Shown here piece after piece: positions 16,838-25,407 of a DNA stretch of 64,000 bases (position 1 is its first letter; every line of letters begins with the position of its first letter). Origin of the DNA: Beduini massiliensis (GTDB taxonomy: Bacteria; Bacillota_I; Bacilli_A; Erysipelotrichales; Coprobacillaceae). A program made the translations under genes and the position numbers. Below the pieces are notes generated by a model. The model did no database searches, was not told the origin of the DNA, and saw only the letters and a list, made by a program, of their open reading frames with translations. Location: positions 434,001 through 498,000 of the forward strand of contig NZ_CDPP01000005.1 in the NCBI RefSeq assembly GCF_000829905.1, given 5' to 3'.

Positions 16838-18298
16838 ATGAAAAAAGTTCGTACTCGTTTTGCTCCAAGTCCAACTGGATATATGCATATTGGAAATTTA
16901 AGAACCGCACTTTATGAATATTTAATCGCAAAACATGATGGTGGAGATTTTATATTACGTATCGAAGATACCGATCAGGCACGTGAAGTTGAAGGCGCTA
17001 TTGACATGATTTACCATGTTTTAGAAGATACCGGATTACATTATGATGAAGGTCCGAATAAGCCCGGTGACTGTGGACCCTATGTTCAATCACAACGACT
17101 TCCACTTTATAAGGAGTATGCCGATCGTTTAGTAGAATTAGGCGGTGCCCATTATTGTTTTTGTCACGAAGAAGATATTCAGAAGATGCGTGAACAAAAC
17201 AGTGAAGGACAGATTTTTAAATATCAGGATCCTTGTCATGCGATTTCAATTGAAGAAGCACGAAAAAGAATTGCCAATGGGGAAACTTATACGATTCGTC
17301 AAACCATTCCTTCAAATGGAATCACTTCATTTGAAGATGAGGTATACGGTCATATTGAGGTAGAAAATGCTACGTTGGATGAAGGAGTCCTATTAAAAAG
17401 TGACGGCTATCCTACATACAATTTTGCCAATATTGTGGATGATCATTTAATGGGGATTACGCATGTTGTCAGGGGAAATGAATATTTATCCAGTACACCT
17501 AAATACAATTTAATCTACCAGTCATTTGGCTGGGATATCCCAAGTTACATTCATGTTCCGCCGGTCATGAAGGATGAACAGCATAAACTAAGCAAACGAA
17601 ACGGAGATGCCTCTTATCAGGATTTAATAGATAAAGGATTCTTAAAAGAAGCCATCTTAAATTATATTGCTTTACTTGGATGGGCTCCTAATGGGGAAGA
17701 AGAAATCTTTACACTAAATGAATTAATTGGTGCTTTTTCGGTAGATCGTATCAGTAAATCTCCTGCCATATTTGATATTGAAAAATTAAAATGGATGAAT
17801 GGGGTGTATCTGCGTAACATGGATATTGAAACTTTCCATGAATATGCACTGCCATATTATCAAAAAACAATCACAGCTAAAGTTGATCTCTTGGAATTAA
17901 GTAAAGTCTTACAGCCTCGTGTTGTTATGTTGGAAGATATTTGTGAAGCGGTGGATTTTATTGATCAAGCACACCCTTTCAACATTGATCTTTATACAAG
18001 CAAAAAGATGAAAACGAATCCTGAAAATTCATTAGAAGCCTTGAAATGGGTGCGAACAGCTTTAGCAAAGACAGAGCATTATGACGATGATGAAGCGTTA
18101 ATGAATTTATTTGTTCATATAGCTCAGGAACACGTTGTAAAAAACGGGCGTATCATGTGGCCTGTTCGTGTTGCCTTGACCTATAAATCATTCACTCCCG
18201 GAGGGGCTGTGGAAATTGCCCATATTCTAGGGAAAGAGGAAACATTAAAGCGTATTGACCAAGCTATAGAAGAATTAGAAAAAGCGATAACGGCATGA
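16838..18298 (+). CDS. gltX: Glutamyl-tRNA synthetase
   Basis: The protein of 486 residues has the class I signatures in place: RFAPSPTGYMHIGNLRTALY with the HIGH box near the N-terminus and DEQHKLSKRNGD with the KLSKR version of KMSKS (about residue 250). It joins glutamate to tRNA-Glu using ATP. An ATG at 16805 also opens the frame but lacks a ribosome site, while AAGAGGG precedes the ATG at 16838, giving the usual family length. It is divergent from tRNA-Gln with about 60 bases between them. Whether it also charges tRNA-Gln cannot be judged here, since no glnS or gatCAB is in the window. Confidence 0.95.
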   Translation: MKKVRTRFAPSPTGYMHIGNLRTALYEYLIAKHDGGDFILRIEDTDQAREVEGAIDMIYHVLEDTGLHYDEGPNKPGDCGPYVQSQRLPLYKEYADRLVELGGAHYCFCHEEDIQKMREQNSEGQIFKYQDPCHAISIEEARKRIANGETYTIRQTIPSNGITSFEDEVYGHIEVENATLDEGVLLKSDGYPTYNFANIVDDHLMGITHVVRGNEYLSSTPKYNLIYQSFGWDIPSYIHVPPVMKDEQHKLSKRNGDASYQDLIDKGFLKEAILNYIALLGWAPNGEEEIFTLNELIGAFSVDRISKSPAIFDIEKLKWMNGVYLRNMDIETFHEYALPYYQKTITAKVDLLELSKVLQPRVVMLEDICEAVDFIDQAHPFNIDLYTSKKMKTNPENSLEALKWVRTALAKTEHYDDDEALMNLFVHIAQEHVVKNGRIMWPVRVALTYKSFTPGGAVEIAHILGKEETLKRIDQAIEELEKAITA

Positions 18299-18326
18299 TG
18301 AACCATGTCACTATCGCTTTTTATTT
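18279..18326 (+). terminator. Terminator of gltX
   Basis: Eleven-bp stem AAAAAGCGATA (18279-18289) with TATCGCTTTTT (18312-18322) around a 22-base loop, overlapping the last codons and stop of gltX. Confidence 0.75.
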
Positions 18327-18437
18327 TAATTGTTAGCCTAAATCATTTTATATACTATTTTTTAAGAAGACAATGCTTCCATTCTGTTTTTTTCTGCTTA
18401 TGTTGTTGATTGTTTTAACGGGGCGTAATCCCCCTTT

Positions 18438-19160
18438 TTAATCAATACGATCAATTTGTTCAACGCTTCCTAAAGCGGCGATCCGATCTGCTTCCTCTTG
18501 ATCTAAATAATGACACTTCACCATTCTTTCAAGTACTTGACGCTGTCTTTGTGACGCTAATACCGTAGAGTTTGTTGGTGAATACGCCGAGGGGGCGTTC
18601 GGAATTCCTGCCAAAAGGGTCGCTTCATAATCGTTCATTTCCTTTGGTAATTTATCAAAATAACCAAGACTGGCATTTTTCACACAATAATAGCCATCGC
18701 CAAAATAAATAGTGTTTAAGTATAATTCTAAGATTTCATCCTTACTGCATGTTCTTTCGATATCGAATGCCATAAACACCTCAGCAATTTTTCTTTCTAT
18801 CTTTTTTTCTTGAGTAAAGTAAAGATTTTTAGCGAGTTGCTGAGTAATGGTACTTCCCCCTTCTTTAAAAGAAAGAGAAACAATGTCATTTCCAATGGCA
18901 CGTCCAATAGCTAAAACATCAATACCGCCATGTTCATAAAAACGGTGATCCTCCACCGCAATGACTGCGTCTAAATAAATAGAAGGTAACTGATCTAACG
19001 TGGTATAGTTTTGATTGCCTTGAATTGTTTCTGCCATCTCGTCAAATGGTTTTTCATTTTTTGCTTTATCATACATCTGATACCCCAAATAAACATAGTA
19101 GCCACCAATAATGAGCACAACGACAAGCAGCAGCATCAGAAATCTTTTTATGTATTTCAT
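18438..19160 (-). CDS. Monofunctional peptidoglycan glycosyltransferase (GT51)
   Basis: About 240 residues: a short cytoplasmic head, one membrane helix (about residues 7-25) and a GT51 domain with VIAVEDHRFYEHGGID (catalytic E70), GGSTITQQLAKNL, RKIAEVFMAFDIE and LYLNTIYFGDG. There is no penicillin-binding transpeptidase domain, so it only polymerises lipid II glycan strands. The GTG at 19184 opens the frame, but GAGGTG lies just before the ATG at 19160, taken as start. A short GC-rich hairpin (GGGG/CCCC then TTTTT, 18420-18439) lies past its stop, oriented as a plus-strand terminator. Confidence 0.92.
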   Translation of the reverse strand: MKYIKRFLMLLLVVVLIIGGYYVYLGYQMYDKAKNEKPFDEMAETIQGNQNYTTLDQLPSIYLDAVIAVEDHRFYEHGGIDVLAIGRAIGNDIVSLSFKEGGSTITQQLAKNLYFTQEKKIERKIAEVFMAFDIERTCSKDEILELYLNTIYFGDGYYCVKNASLGYFDKLPKEMNDYEATLLAGIPNAPSAYSPTNSTVLASQRQRQVLERMVKCHYLDQEEADRIAALGSVEQIDRID

Positions 19161-19249
19161 GTGGGTCACCTCTTCCCTTTTCACAAGTCTATTGTATCAC
19201 TTTAAGTTAAAGATATCCCAAATAAATTCTTACATTTATCTTACATTTT

Positions 19250-19281
19250 AGTAAGAAAAAAAGAAAAGCTAAGCTTCTCTT
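19250..19281 (-). terminator. Rho-independent terminator of the aspartokinase gene
   Basis: Minus-strand stem GAGAAGC/GCTTTTC with a three-base loop followed by seven Ts, overlapping the lysC stop. Confidence 0.7.
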
Positions 19282-20591
19282 TCAATAAACATTTCATATA
19301 TCGCTTTGATTGCTTTTTCAAAGTACACGTTTTTTACCCCGACGATGACATTGAGTTCTGATGAACCTTGATCAATCATTTTCACATTGATATTGGCTCT
19401 GGCTAATGCTTCAAAGATACGGGCGGCGGTTCCACGACCATCTTTCATTCCCCGTCCTACTACTGCGATCAGTGCAAGGTTAGAATCTAACTCAATCGAA
19501 TCCGGATGAACTGCACGATGGATTCCGGCAAGAATATCCTGTTCTTTTTCTAAAAAGTCATCTGTATGAACAATCAGCGTCATCGTATCAATACCTGAAG
19601 GCATATGTTCTAAAGAAACCTGATTTTCTTCCAATACCTGCAATACTTTACGGCTAAAGCCGATTTCGCCATTCATCATCTCTTTTTCAATCATAATTGT
19701 TGCAAACCCTTTTTTTCCGGCAATCCCCGTGATAATATGATTCGGCTTATGACAAGTACTTTCTACAATCAAAGTCCCCTTATCTTGTGGTCGGTTTGTA
19801 TTTAATATATGAATGGGGATTCCTTCATCACGAATTGGAAAAATAGAATTTTCATGAAGAACACTTGCTCCCATATAAGATAACTCTCTTAATTCACGAT
19901 AAGTAATCGTTTCTATTGATTCAGGGTCTTTAATAATACGCGGATCAGCAATCATAAATCCGGAAACATCTGTCCAGTTTTCATATAAACTGACATGGGC
20001 GTTTTTAGCAACGATTGATCCGGTTACATCAGAGCCACCACGAGAAAATGTTTTGATCTGCTTTGATCCATCATTCAAGGTTCCATAAAATCCGGGAATA
20101 ACAGCATAGCCACAATCTTTTAATGCTTGCGTTAAAACCGGATCTGTCAGCTTAGCATCATAATTCCCATATTCGTCAATATAAATAACATCAGCCGCAT
20201 CAATAAACGGATAGTTAAGATAATGAGCTAAAAGTAATCCGTTTAAATATTCCCCGCGACTTGCCGCATAGTCAATTCCAATCTGAGCCCTAAAATTAGT
20301 CTCAATCGTTTCAAATTCTTTTTCTAAACTAAAATCTAAGTGTAAATCCGCTATAATATCTTGATAACGCTGTTTGATCTGTTGAAAAACCATTTCAAAC
20401 TCATTTTCTTCTTTTGCGTAGTAAGCCTGATATAAAAGGTCAGTTACTTTTGTATCGTCTTTAAATCTTTTTCCCGGTGCTGAAGGCACAACAAACATAC
20501 GGTTAGGATCACTTTTAATAATCTCATAGACCTTTTTAAACTGGTTGGCATCTGCTAGTGATGATCCACCAAATTTCGCTATTTTAGCCAT
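19269..20591 (-). CDS. lysC: Aspartate kinase
   Basis: The 440-residue protein starts with the kinase motif AKFGGSSLADANQF (residues 4-17) and has FSRGGSDVTGSIVAK and VSGFMIADPRI, followed by tandem ACT domains (about 300-440) that bind the feedback amino acid. It phosphorylates aspartate at the head of the lysine, DAP, threonine and methionine routes. GGGGAGA precedes the ATG. The 86-base gap upstream is too short for a lysine riboswitch and shows none. The ddh gene at 43252 would complete a short route to meso-DAP. No homoserine dehydrogenase fusion is present. Confidence 0.94.
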   Translation of the reverse strand: MAKIAKFGGSSLADANQFKKVYEIIKSDPNRMFVVPSAPGKRFKDDTKVTDLLYQAYYAKEENEFEMVFQQIKQRYQDIIADLHLDFSLEKEFETIETNFRAQIGIDYAASRGEYLNGLLLAHYLNYPFIDAADVIYIDEYGNYDAKLTDPVLTQALKDCGYAVIPGFYGTLNDGSKQIKTFSRGGSDVTGSIVAKNAHVSLYENWTDVSGFMIADPRIIKDPESIETITYRELRELSYMGASVLHENSIFPIRDEGIPIHILNTNRPQDKGTLIVESTCHKPNHIITGIAGKKGFATIMIEKEMMNGEIGFSRKVLQVLEENQVSLEHMPSGIDTMTLIVHTDDFLEKEQDILAGIHRAVHPDSIELDSNLALIAVVGRGMKDGRGTAARIFEALARANINVKMIDQGSSELNVIVGVKNVYFEKAIKAIYEMFIEREA

Positions 20592-20659
20592 ATTTCTCCC
20601 CCACTTTTCTATTTGCTTACTAAATAAAATACCACGTCTAAACTTAAATTACAAGGCGT

Positions 20660-20697
20660 TTAAAATTAAAAAGAAGCCTATTTTTCAGCTTCTTTTC
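20660..20697 (-). terminator. Terminator of the ZIP/DUF2238-like operon
   Basis: Minus-strand stem AAGAAGC/GCTTCTT with a 10-base loop and TTTAATTTT tail, overlapping the last codons of the upstream gene. Confidence 0.7.
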
Positions 20698-21514
20698 TAA
20701 GTTTTAGAAGATAGTCCTTTGATTTATCTTTAATTCTGGGAATAAACCGCTTAACAAATGTTCCCTTCCCTCTTTTCTTTAAATAAAAGAACCCAAAAAC
20801 AGAGAAGATAAACGCACCGACAAAATTAACAATCAGATCCATCATTGTATCAATCAAGCCAATATCTATATAGCCGTTTACAGGTAACGCATTGCCATTA
20901 ATGAACACTTCATTAATAGAAGAAATTGAATATACACGATTGCTCATCGATGGATCTAGCATCACCGAATGAATTGCATGAATTACTGTATCTTTCTGCA
21001 TATCCATGTTGAAGCATGAATCCATAAAAAACTCGAAAAACTCCCAGATCACACCAATGGTCATTGAAAAACAGAAGGCTACCAAAACCATGAACAAAGG
21101 AGATAAATTAAATTCCAAACGTTTGTTGCGATTTAAAATATCTACTAAAGAAAATCCAATGGCGGCGGCTAAGAAGCCATTCATTGTATGCAATAAAGTA
21201 TCCCATAAGGGGATTTTCACATAAAAAGCATGAATTTCCCCTAAGATTTCCGCTGCAAAGATAAAAAGCAAAATAATGATTTCTAATGTTGTCGGTATTT
21301 CTATTTTGAATTCTACTTGAATAAAGCTAGGTACGATTAGCAGAAATAATGTCAGCAAACAAAAGAATACATTTTCATAGTTGCGATTTAAGAATTGAAG
21401 GATCATCACGACCACTACCATCGCTCTTAAAATCAAGTATACCCAAAAAGAACTCTTATGCTCACGTCGCTCCATCTGCATGGCTGTCCATGTCATCTTG
21501 AGACGATTTTTCAT
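20678..21514 (-). CDS. Polytopic membrane protein resembling YjdF/DUF2238
   Basis: The 278-residue protein has about seven membrane helices. Conserved polar patches inside the membrane, LWDTLLHTMNGFLAAAIGF, GVIWEFFEFFMD and GLIDTMMDLIVNFVGA, match the D-x-x-x-H, WE-x-x-E and D-T-x-x-D pattern of the DUF2238/YjdF family. The function is not known; the buried acidic and His residues could bind a metal. It starts 10 bases after the ZIP transporter stop, has AGGAGG before its ATG, and so is the second gene of a metal-transport operon, which strengthens a metal-related guess. Confidence 0.75.
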   Translation of the reverse strand: MKNRLKMTWTAMQMERREHKSSFWVYLILRAMVVVVMILQFLNRNYENVFFCLLTLFLLIVPSFIQVEFKIEIPTTLEIIILLFIFAAEILGEIHAFYVKIPLWDTLLHTMNGFLAAAIGFSLVDILNRNKRLEFNLSPLFMVLVAFCFSMTIGVIWEFFEFFMDSCFNMDMQKDTVIHAIHSVMLDPSMSNRVYSISSINEVFINGNALPVNGYIDIGLIDTMMDLIVNFVGAFIFSVFGFFYLKKRGKGTFVKRFIPRIKDKSKDYLLKLRKEAEK

Positions 21515-21524
21515 TCAAGACCTC

Positions 21525-22301
21525 CTATCCTAATGCAACATCCAGCACCATCATAATCACAAAGCCAACAGCAAAACCAATCGTTCCAATATTGGAATGT
21601 TCACCTTCTGAAGATTCCGGTATTAATTCTTCTACCACCACATACATCATAGCTCCAGCTGCGAAGGATAATAAATAAGGTAAAATCGGTATGATGAAAG
21701 AAGATAATAAAATCGTTATAACTGCCGCAATCGGTTCTACAACACCGGATAAAGTACCGTAAATGAAAGCTTTTCCTTTTGTTAATCCTTCACTTTTTAA
21801 TGGCATTGAAATAATGGCACCCTCAGGAAAATTCTGAATCGCGATTCCTATCGCTAAGGCAATTGCTCCCGCCATGGTAATATTCTGTGAACCGCTCACA
21901 ACACCGGCGAAAACGACGCCGACGGCCATCCCCTCCGGGATATTATGTAGCGTTACTGCTAAGACCAGCATCATCGTTTTAGTAATATTGCTTTTTCTCC
22001 CTTCCGGTTCATCATCGTTTAGATGAAGATGAGGAATGGTAGCATCTAAAATAAGTAAAAACAAAATACCAAACAAAAAGCCAACAGCCGCCGGTATAAA
22101 AGCCCATTTTCCCATACTTTCTGACATCTCCATTGCCGGTATTAATAATGACCAAACAGAAGCTGCCACCATCACTCCGGAAGCAAATCCCAACAGCATT
22201 TTTTGTATTTTAGGACGAATAGCGCCTTTCATAAAAAAGACACATCCTGCCCCTAGAGTTGTTCCTAAAAAAGGAATCAATATCCCAATTATTGTTTCCA
22301 T
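21525..22301 (-). CDS. ZIP-family divalent metal transporter
   Basis: About 257 residues with eight membrane helices. Helix 4 carries TLHNIPEGMAVG and helix 5 IQNFPEGAIISMP, the paired ZIP metal-site motifs, and a cytoplasmic His-rich loop DATIPHLHLNDDEPEG lies between helices 3 and 4. It should import zinc, iron or manganese. The frame opens at 22319, but GGGAGGGA lies just before the ATG at 22301, which is chosen. The promoter carries a palindrome like that of the flavodoxin gene, so metal-responsive repression is likely. Confidence 0.9.
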   Translation of the reverse strand: METIIGILIPFLGTTLGAGCVFFMKGAIRPKIQKMLLGFASGVMVAASVWSLLIPAMEMSESMGKWAFIPAAVGFLFGILFLLILDATIPHLHLNDDEPEGRKSNITKTMMLVLAVTLHNIPEGMAVGVVFAGVVSGSQNITMAGAIALAIGIAIQNFPEGAIISMPLKSEGLTKGKAFIYGTLSGVVEPIAAVITILLSSFIIPILPYLLSFAAGAMMYVVVEELIPESSEGEHSNIGTIGFAVGFVIMMVLDVALG

Positions 22302-22321
22302 ACAATCCCTCCCAAACATAA

Positions 22322-22369
22322 GTTAGTTTTCATTAACATTAAGTATACGATATTCTTGCCCATTTGCAA
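22322..22369 (-). promoter_or_regulatory. Promoter and operator of the ZIP operon
   Basis: On the minus strand TTGCAA (22364-22369) and TATACT (22342-22347) with a 16-base spacer form a promoter. GTTAAT-GAAA-ACTAAC (22322-22337) begins about four bases after it. This is a near match to the flavodoxin operator at 8680-8697 and lies at the same place relative to the start site. Confidence 0.55.
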
Positions 22370-22421
22370 GCCATATACCTATTATTTACCATTAATTCAG
22401 TTTTAGCCAAATGCATCATCA

Positions 22422-23087
22422 TTATTCCGCATTGGATTGCGGGCGCATAACGGGAAATGTTTGATACATAAAGGCATCATCATACCAATCATCCATGAGT
22501 TCTCCGATAATGCTGTAGGGTGGTTTCCCTTGATCCCTTAACGCCATACGAGCAAAAGCCGTATAGGTTAATACAACATCAAATAGAATAAGAATTAGGA
22601 CTACATAATAAACCGGATGCGCTATTGAATAAGGGATTTTCTCAATCCATTTAGAAATAAATGGATAAATAACTTTCATCAATAGAGTTCCGCCAATTCC
22701 CCATCCCAACATAAAAGGAACAGTGGTTCTGCCAGCAATATTTAAAACGTAACCGCTATAGTTCCAAAATTCCACACCAAAGAATACTTCCGCAATCCAA
22801 CTCGTTGCAAATTCCGTAACCCCACCGATAAGGGAGGCATAAAGCAATGTTTTAGCTATGCTTCTTTGATCATTATACTTCCCTAAACAAGCAACAAAAA
22901 TTGCAACGCCCACTCCATAAATAGGACTAAAAGGACCATAGATCAATCCTTGTCGGGAAGTCGTTTGACCAACCTTTATAAAAAACAGCCATTCTTCATA
23001 ATACGTTCCAATAATACACCCGATTAAAAAGAAGATAAAAATCTTAGCGAAGCAATATCCTTTTGCAAATATCTTTTTTTCAGCCAT
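22422..23087 (-). CDS. CmpB-family putative ABC transporter permease
   Basis: The 221-residue protein has about six helices and the CmpB (PF06541) blocks: RQGLIYGPFSPIYGVGVAIF, TEFATSWIAEVFFG, FWNYSGYVLNIAGRTTVPF and MLGWGIGGTLL. Members are labelled ABC permeases, but no ATPase is beside it and the true role is not established. AGGAGG precedes the ATG. It is transcribed alone, divergent from the HAD gene. Confidence 0.82.
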   Translation of the reverse strand: MAEKKIFAKGYCFAKIFIFFLIGCIIGTYYEEWLFFIKVGQTTSRQGLIYGPFSPIYGVGVAIFVACLGKYNDQRSIAKTLLYASLIGGVTEFATSWIAEVFFGVEFWNYSGYVLNIAGRTTVPFMLGWGIGGTLLMKVIYPFISKWIEKIPYSIAHPVYYVVLILILFDVVLTYTAFARMALRDQGKPPYSIIGELMDDWYDDAFMYQTFPVMRPQSNAE

Positions 23088-23181
23088 GGAATCGCCTCCT
23101 TTTTTTCATTATACCAAGATTCACTTTAAAAGACAGGTATTCAGCTATATTTAGACAAATTCTGTTGTTTTTCTATTCTTG

Positions 23182-23205
23182 AAAGCGAAGTCCCCGCTTT
23201 TTTTA
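23182..23205 (+). terminator. Terminator-like hairpin ahead of the HAD gene
   Basis: AAAGCG/CGCTTT with a seven-base loop, followed by TTTTATT. It lies upstream of the TATAAT box (23212-23217) of the HAD gene, with no plus-strand gene before it, so its purpose is unclear. Confidence 0.35.
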
Positions 23206-23235
23206 TTTTGCTATAATGGTGAAGGAGGATAAAAA

Positions 23236-24018
23236 ATGAAACGCAAATTTTTCTTTTTTGATATTGATGGCACTTTGACCGATCAAAACCCCGGAGGAAA
23301 AGTGTTGGATTCTACTTATCGAACTTTAAAAAAGCTGCAAGAAAACGGACATGTTGTCTCTATAGCGACGGGAAGAGAATATGTCAGTGCCGCAGAATTT
23401 GCCAAAAAGGCAAATATCGCCAATATGATCACAGACGGAGGAAACGGTTTGGTTGTTGATCATCAGCTTATTCACATTCACCCGCTTCATCGTGAAGATG
23501 CGTTAAAAGTTATCGATGAATGCAATGAAAAAGATGTTGGCATCTGTGTAATGATTGACGAGACACGAACCTGGTACAGCCATAATACCCGTTTATATGA
23601 CCACTATAAAGAAAAACCATATTTTACTTTAACTGTCAATCCTTGGCTGGATTATCATGAGATTCCACAGTTTTTCAAAATTTATGCAGGACTCACCGCA
23701 GAGGAAGAAGACAAAATCACTTCTATTAAAGAAACCGGAATTCCTTATTCACGTTATAGTCATGGGCATATTGAAATCGAACCGGACGATAAATATCAAG
23801 GGATTCTCGATATGCTTCAATACTTGGGCGGGAATGAAGAAGATGTTGTGGTTTTTGGCGATGGCAAGAATGATATTAAAATGATGAAGCGAGCTAAAAT
23901 TTCGATTGCTATGGGCAATGCGATCGAGGAAGTTAAAGCCGCTGCCACATTTACTACAAAGCGCAATGATGAAGACGGTATTGAATATGCCTGTAAACAT
24001 TTTGGCTGGATTGATTAA
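23236..24018 (+). CDS. Cof-type HAD hydrolase
   Basis: The 260-residue protein has HAD motif I FFFDIDGTLTD (residues 5-15), motif II with SIATGRE, and motif IV VVVFGDGKNDIKMMKRAKIS with a type IIB cap in between. These enzymes remove phosphate from sugar phosphates, flavin nucleotides or similar metabolites. AAGGAGG stands at good spacing before the ATG. It ends at a bidirectional terminator shared with the convergent Mbeg1-like gene. The substrate is unknown. Confidence 0.92.
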   Translation: MKRKFFFFDIDGTLTDQNPGGKVLDSTYRTLKKLQENGHVVSIATGREYVSAAEFAKKANIANMITDGGNGLVVDHQLIHIHPLHREDALKVIDECNEKDVGICVMIDETRTWYSHNTRLYDHYKEKPYFTLTVNPWLDYHEIPQFFKIYAGLTAEEEDKITSIKETGIPYSRYSHGHIEIEPDDKYQGILDMLQYLGGNEEDVVVFGDGKNDIKMMKRAKISIAMGNAIEEVKAAATFTTKRNDEDGIEYACKHFGWID

Positions 24019-24019
24019 A

Positions 24020-24046
24020 CAAAAGTCCTCAGGTGAGGACTTTTAT
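24020..24046. terminator. Bidirectional terminator
   Basis: Ten-bp stem AAAAGTCCTC/GAGGACTTTT with an AGGT loop between the convergent HAD and Mbeg1-like genes. Confidence 0.9.
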
Positions 24047-25170
24047 CGTTTGATCAGATCATATAGAAAGGATTTTGACTGCATAAACATTAATTTTAAG
24101 AGTTCATAAAACATTTTATATTCTTCTTTACTCATCATGCTTAATTCTTTAATACCACGAATCCATTGTCTAAACCCAACCGCAGTAAAATCATTAATGC
24201 TTTCAATCTTCATCTCATCCAGCATTTTATAAAGAAGTGTGATAAACGTTTTCTTTTCTTCATCCGATTTATTAATCAGCACCTGATCTAAATACAGTTT
24301 AATCTGATCACTCTCTTTGCTTAGTGTATCCTTATAGACAAAATGATCTTTATCCACTTCCCAATAGAATGCATCATGCTGCATAAGTCCCTCACTATAC
24401 CCTTTAATAATTGTCGGATCTTGACAATGTTCCAGCACACGGCCAAAGATAGAGGCTTCCGGAATATAATGATGCAATCGATCAGATATAAAAGAAGGAT
24501 TATGCTGCTCGTAAAAAATCTTACGAAATCCCGGACCATCAAAACTATAAACTCCTTTTATCCAAGGAGACAGCTCATCACAGCAAATAGCGGCATACAT
24601 AGCCAGATTTCCACCTTTAGAATGTCCGCCAATGTATAAATCGGGCATTTTATCCCTAAATTTCCACCATTTTTTCGGTTTAAATAGCTGGTGACCAATT
24701 TCTTTTAAATAATTTTCGGCTAAGTGTTGAGATGGAATAACATCCAGATAGGTCATATCTAAATCTTCTTTCCAGCCTAAAATGGAAATATCGGTACCAC
24801 GATAAGAAACATAAACTATATTTTCAGCAAGTTCAATGCAGAGTGCACCAAACTGAACTTCTTTTTGTTTATCATTAACCACCTGATAACGGCTTAATTT
24901 CACTTCTCTGTAACGCAAAACCGTAGGAAGCACATGAATCAATTCGGATAATAACGGCGAAAAGCTATAGGTTTTATTAAAATGTTCCTGATCATATCTT
25001 TCACAGTAATCAAGACATGCCGTAGGCAGTGAAACAGAAGTCTCTTTGATAATCTCTCCCCACTCAATATAACTTAACAGCGCAAAGATTAGACTGTCTA
25101 TTTTATTAAATGCCTTCTCTTTAAATAAAAGATCACCACGCCATTTTAAATAGGTCAATATATTTTCCAT
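24043..25170 (-). CDS. Mbeg1-like (DUF2974) alpha/beta hydrolase
   Basis: The protein of about 375 residues has a lipase-class-3-like core: VYVSYRGTDISILGWKEDL, then YIGGHSKGGNLAMYAA with nucleophile serine in GHSKG, and SFDGPGF after it, the DUF2974 arrangement. A helical C-terminal region follows. These are cytoplasmic lipase or esterase-like proteins of unknown substrate. The frame opens at 25212, but GGGGGGA lies 5-12 bases before the ATG at 25170, taken as start. Transcribed alone. Confidence 0.88.
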   Translation of the reverse strand: MENILTYLKWRGDLLFKEKAFNKIDSLIFALLSYIEWGEIIKETSVSLPTACLDYCERYDQEHFNKTYSFSPLLSELIHVLPTVLRYREVKLSRYQVVNDKQKEVQFGALCIELAENIVYVSYRGTDISILGWKEDLDMTYLDVIPSQHLAENYLKEIGHQLFKPKKWWKFRDKMPDLYIGGHSKGGNLAMYAAICCDELSPWIKGVYSFDGPGFRKIFYEQHNPSFISDRLHHYIPEASIFGRVLEHCQDPTIIKGYSEGLMQHDAFYWEVDKDHFVYKDTLSKESDQIKLYLDQVLINKSDEEKKTFITLLYKMLDEMKIESINDFTAVGFRQWIRGIKELSMMSKEEYKMFYELLKLMFMQSKSFLYDLIKR

Positions 25171-25361
25171 GATCGTCCCCCCACATCTTATATAGATTAT
25201 AACATAATTCATGGAATCAATGGGACTGCCTGCTTATTACTTGATCATTAAAAAGATGTCGTTTCATCTGCTGTCACTCTCCATTCTTTCAACAGAAAAT
25301 CCGCTGATTATAAGATTTATTTTTAATTCTGTTTTTCTCTTACTATAGATACCCCTTTATC

Positions 25362-25401
25362 AAAGTAAAAAGGGTAAACAATAGTTTGTTCCCCTTTTAC
25401 A
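25362..25401 (-). terminator. Terminator of the methyltransferase gene
   Basis: Minus-strand stem GTAAAAGGG/CCCTTTTTAC with an AT-rich, partly paired loop, seven bases after the stop. Confidence 0.65.
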
Positions 25402-25407
25402 TATCCA

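Noticed and set aside
19185-20700. Lysine riboswitch before lysC
   Set aside because: Only 86 bases separate lysC from the next terminator and no conserved riboswitch core is seen.
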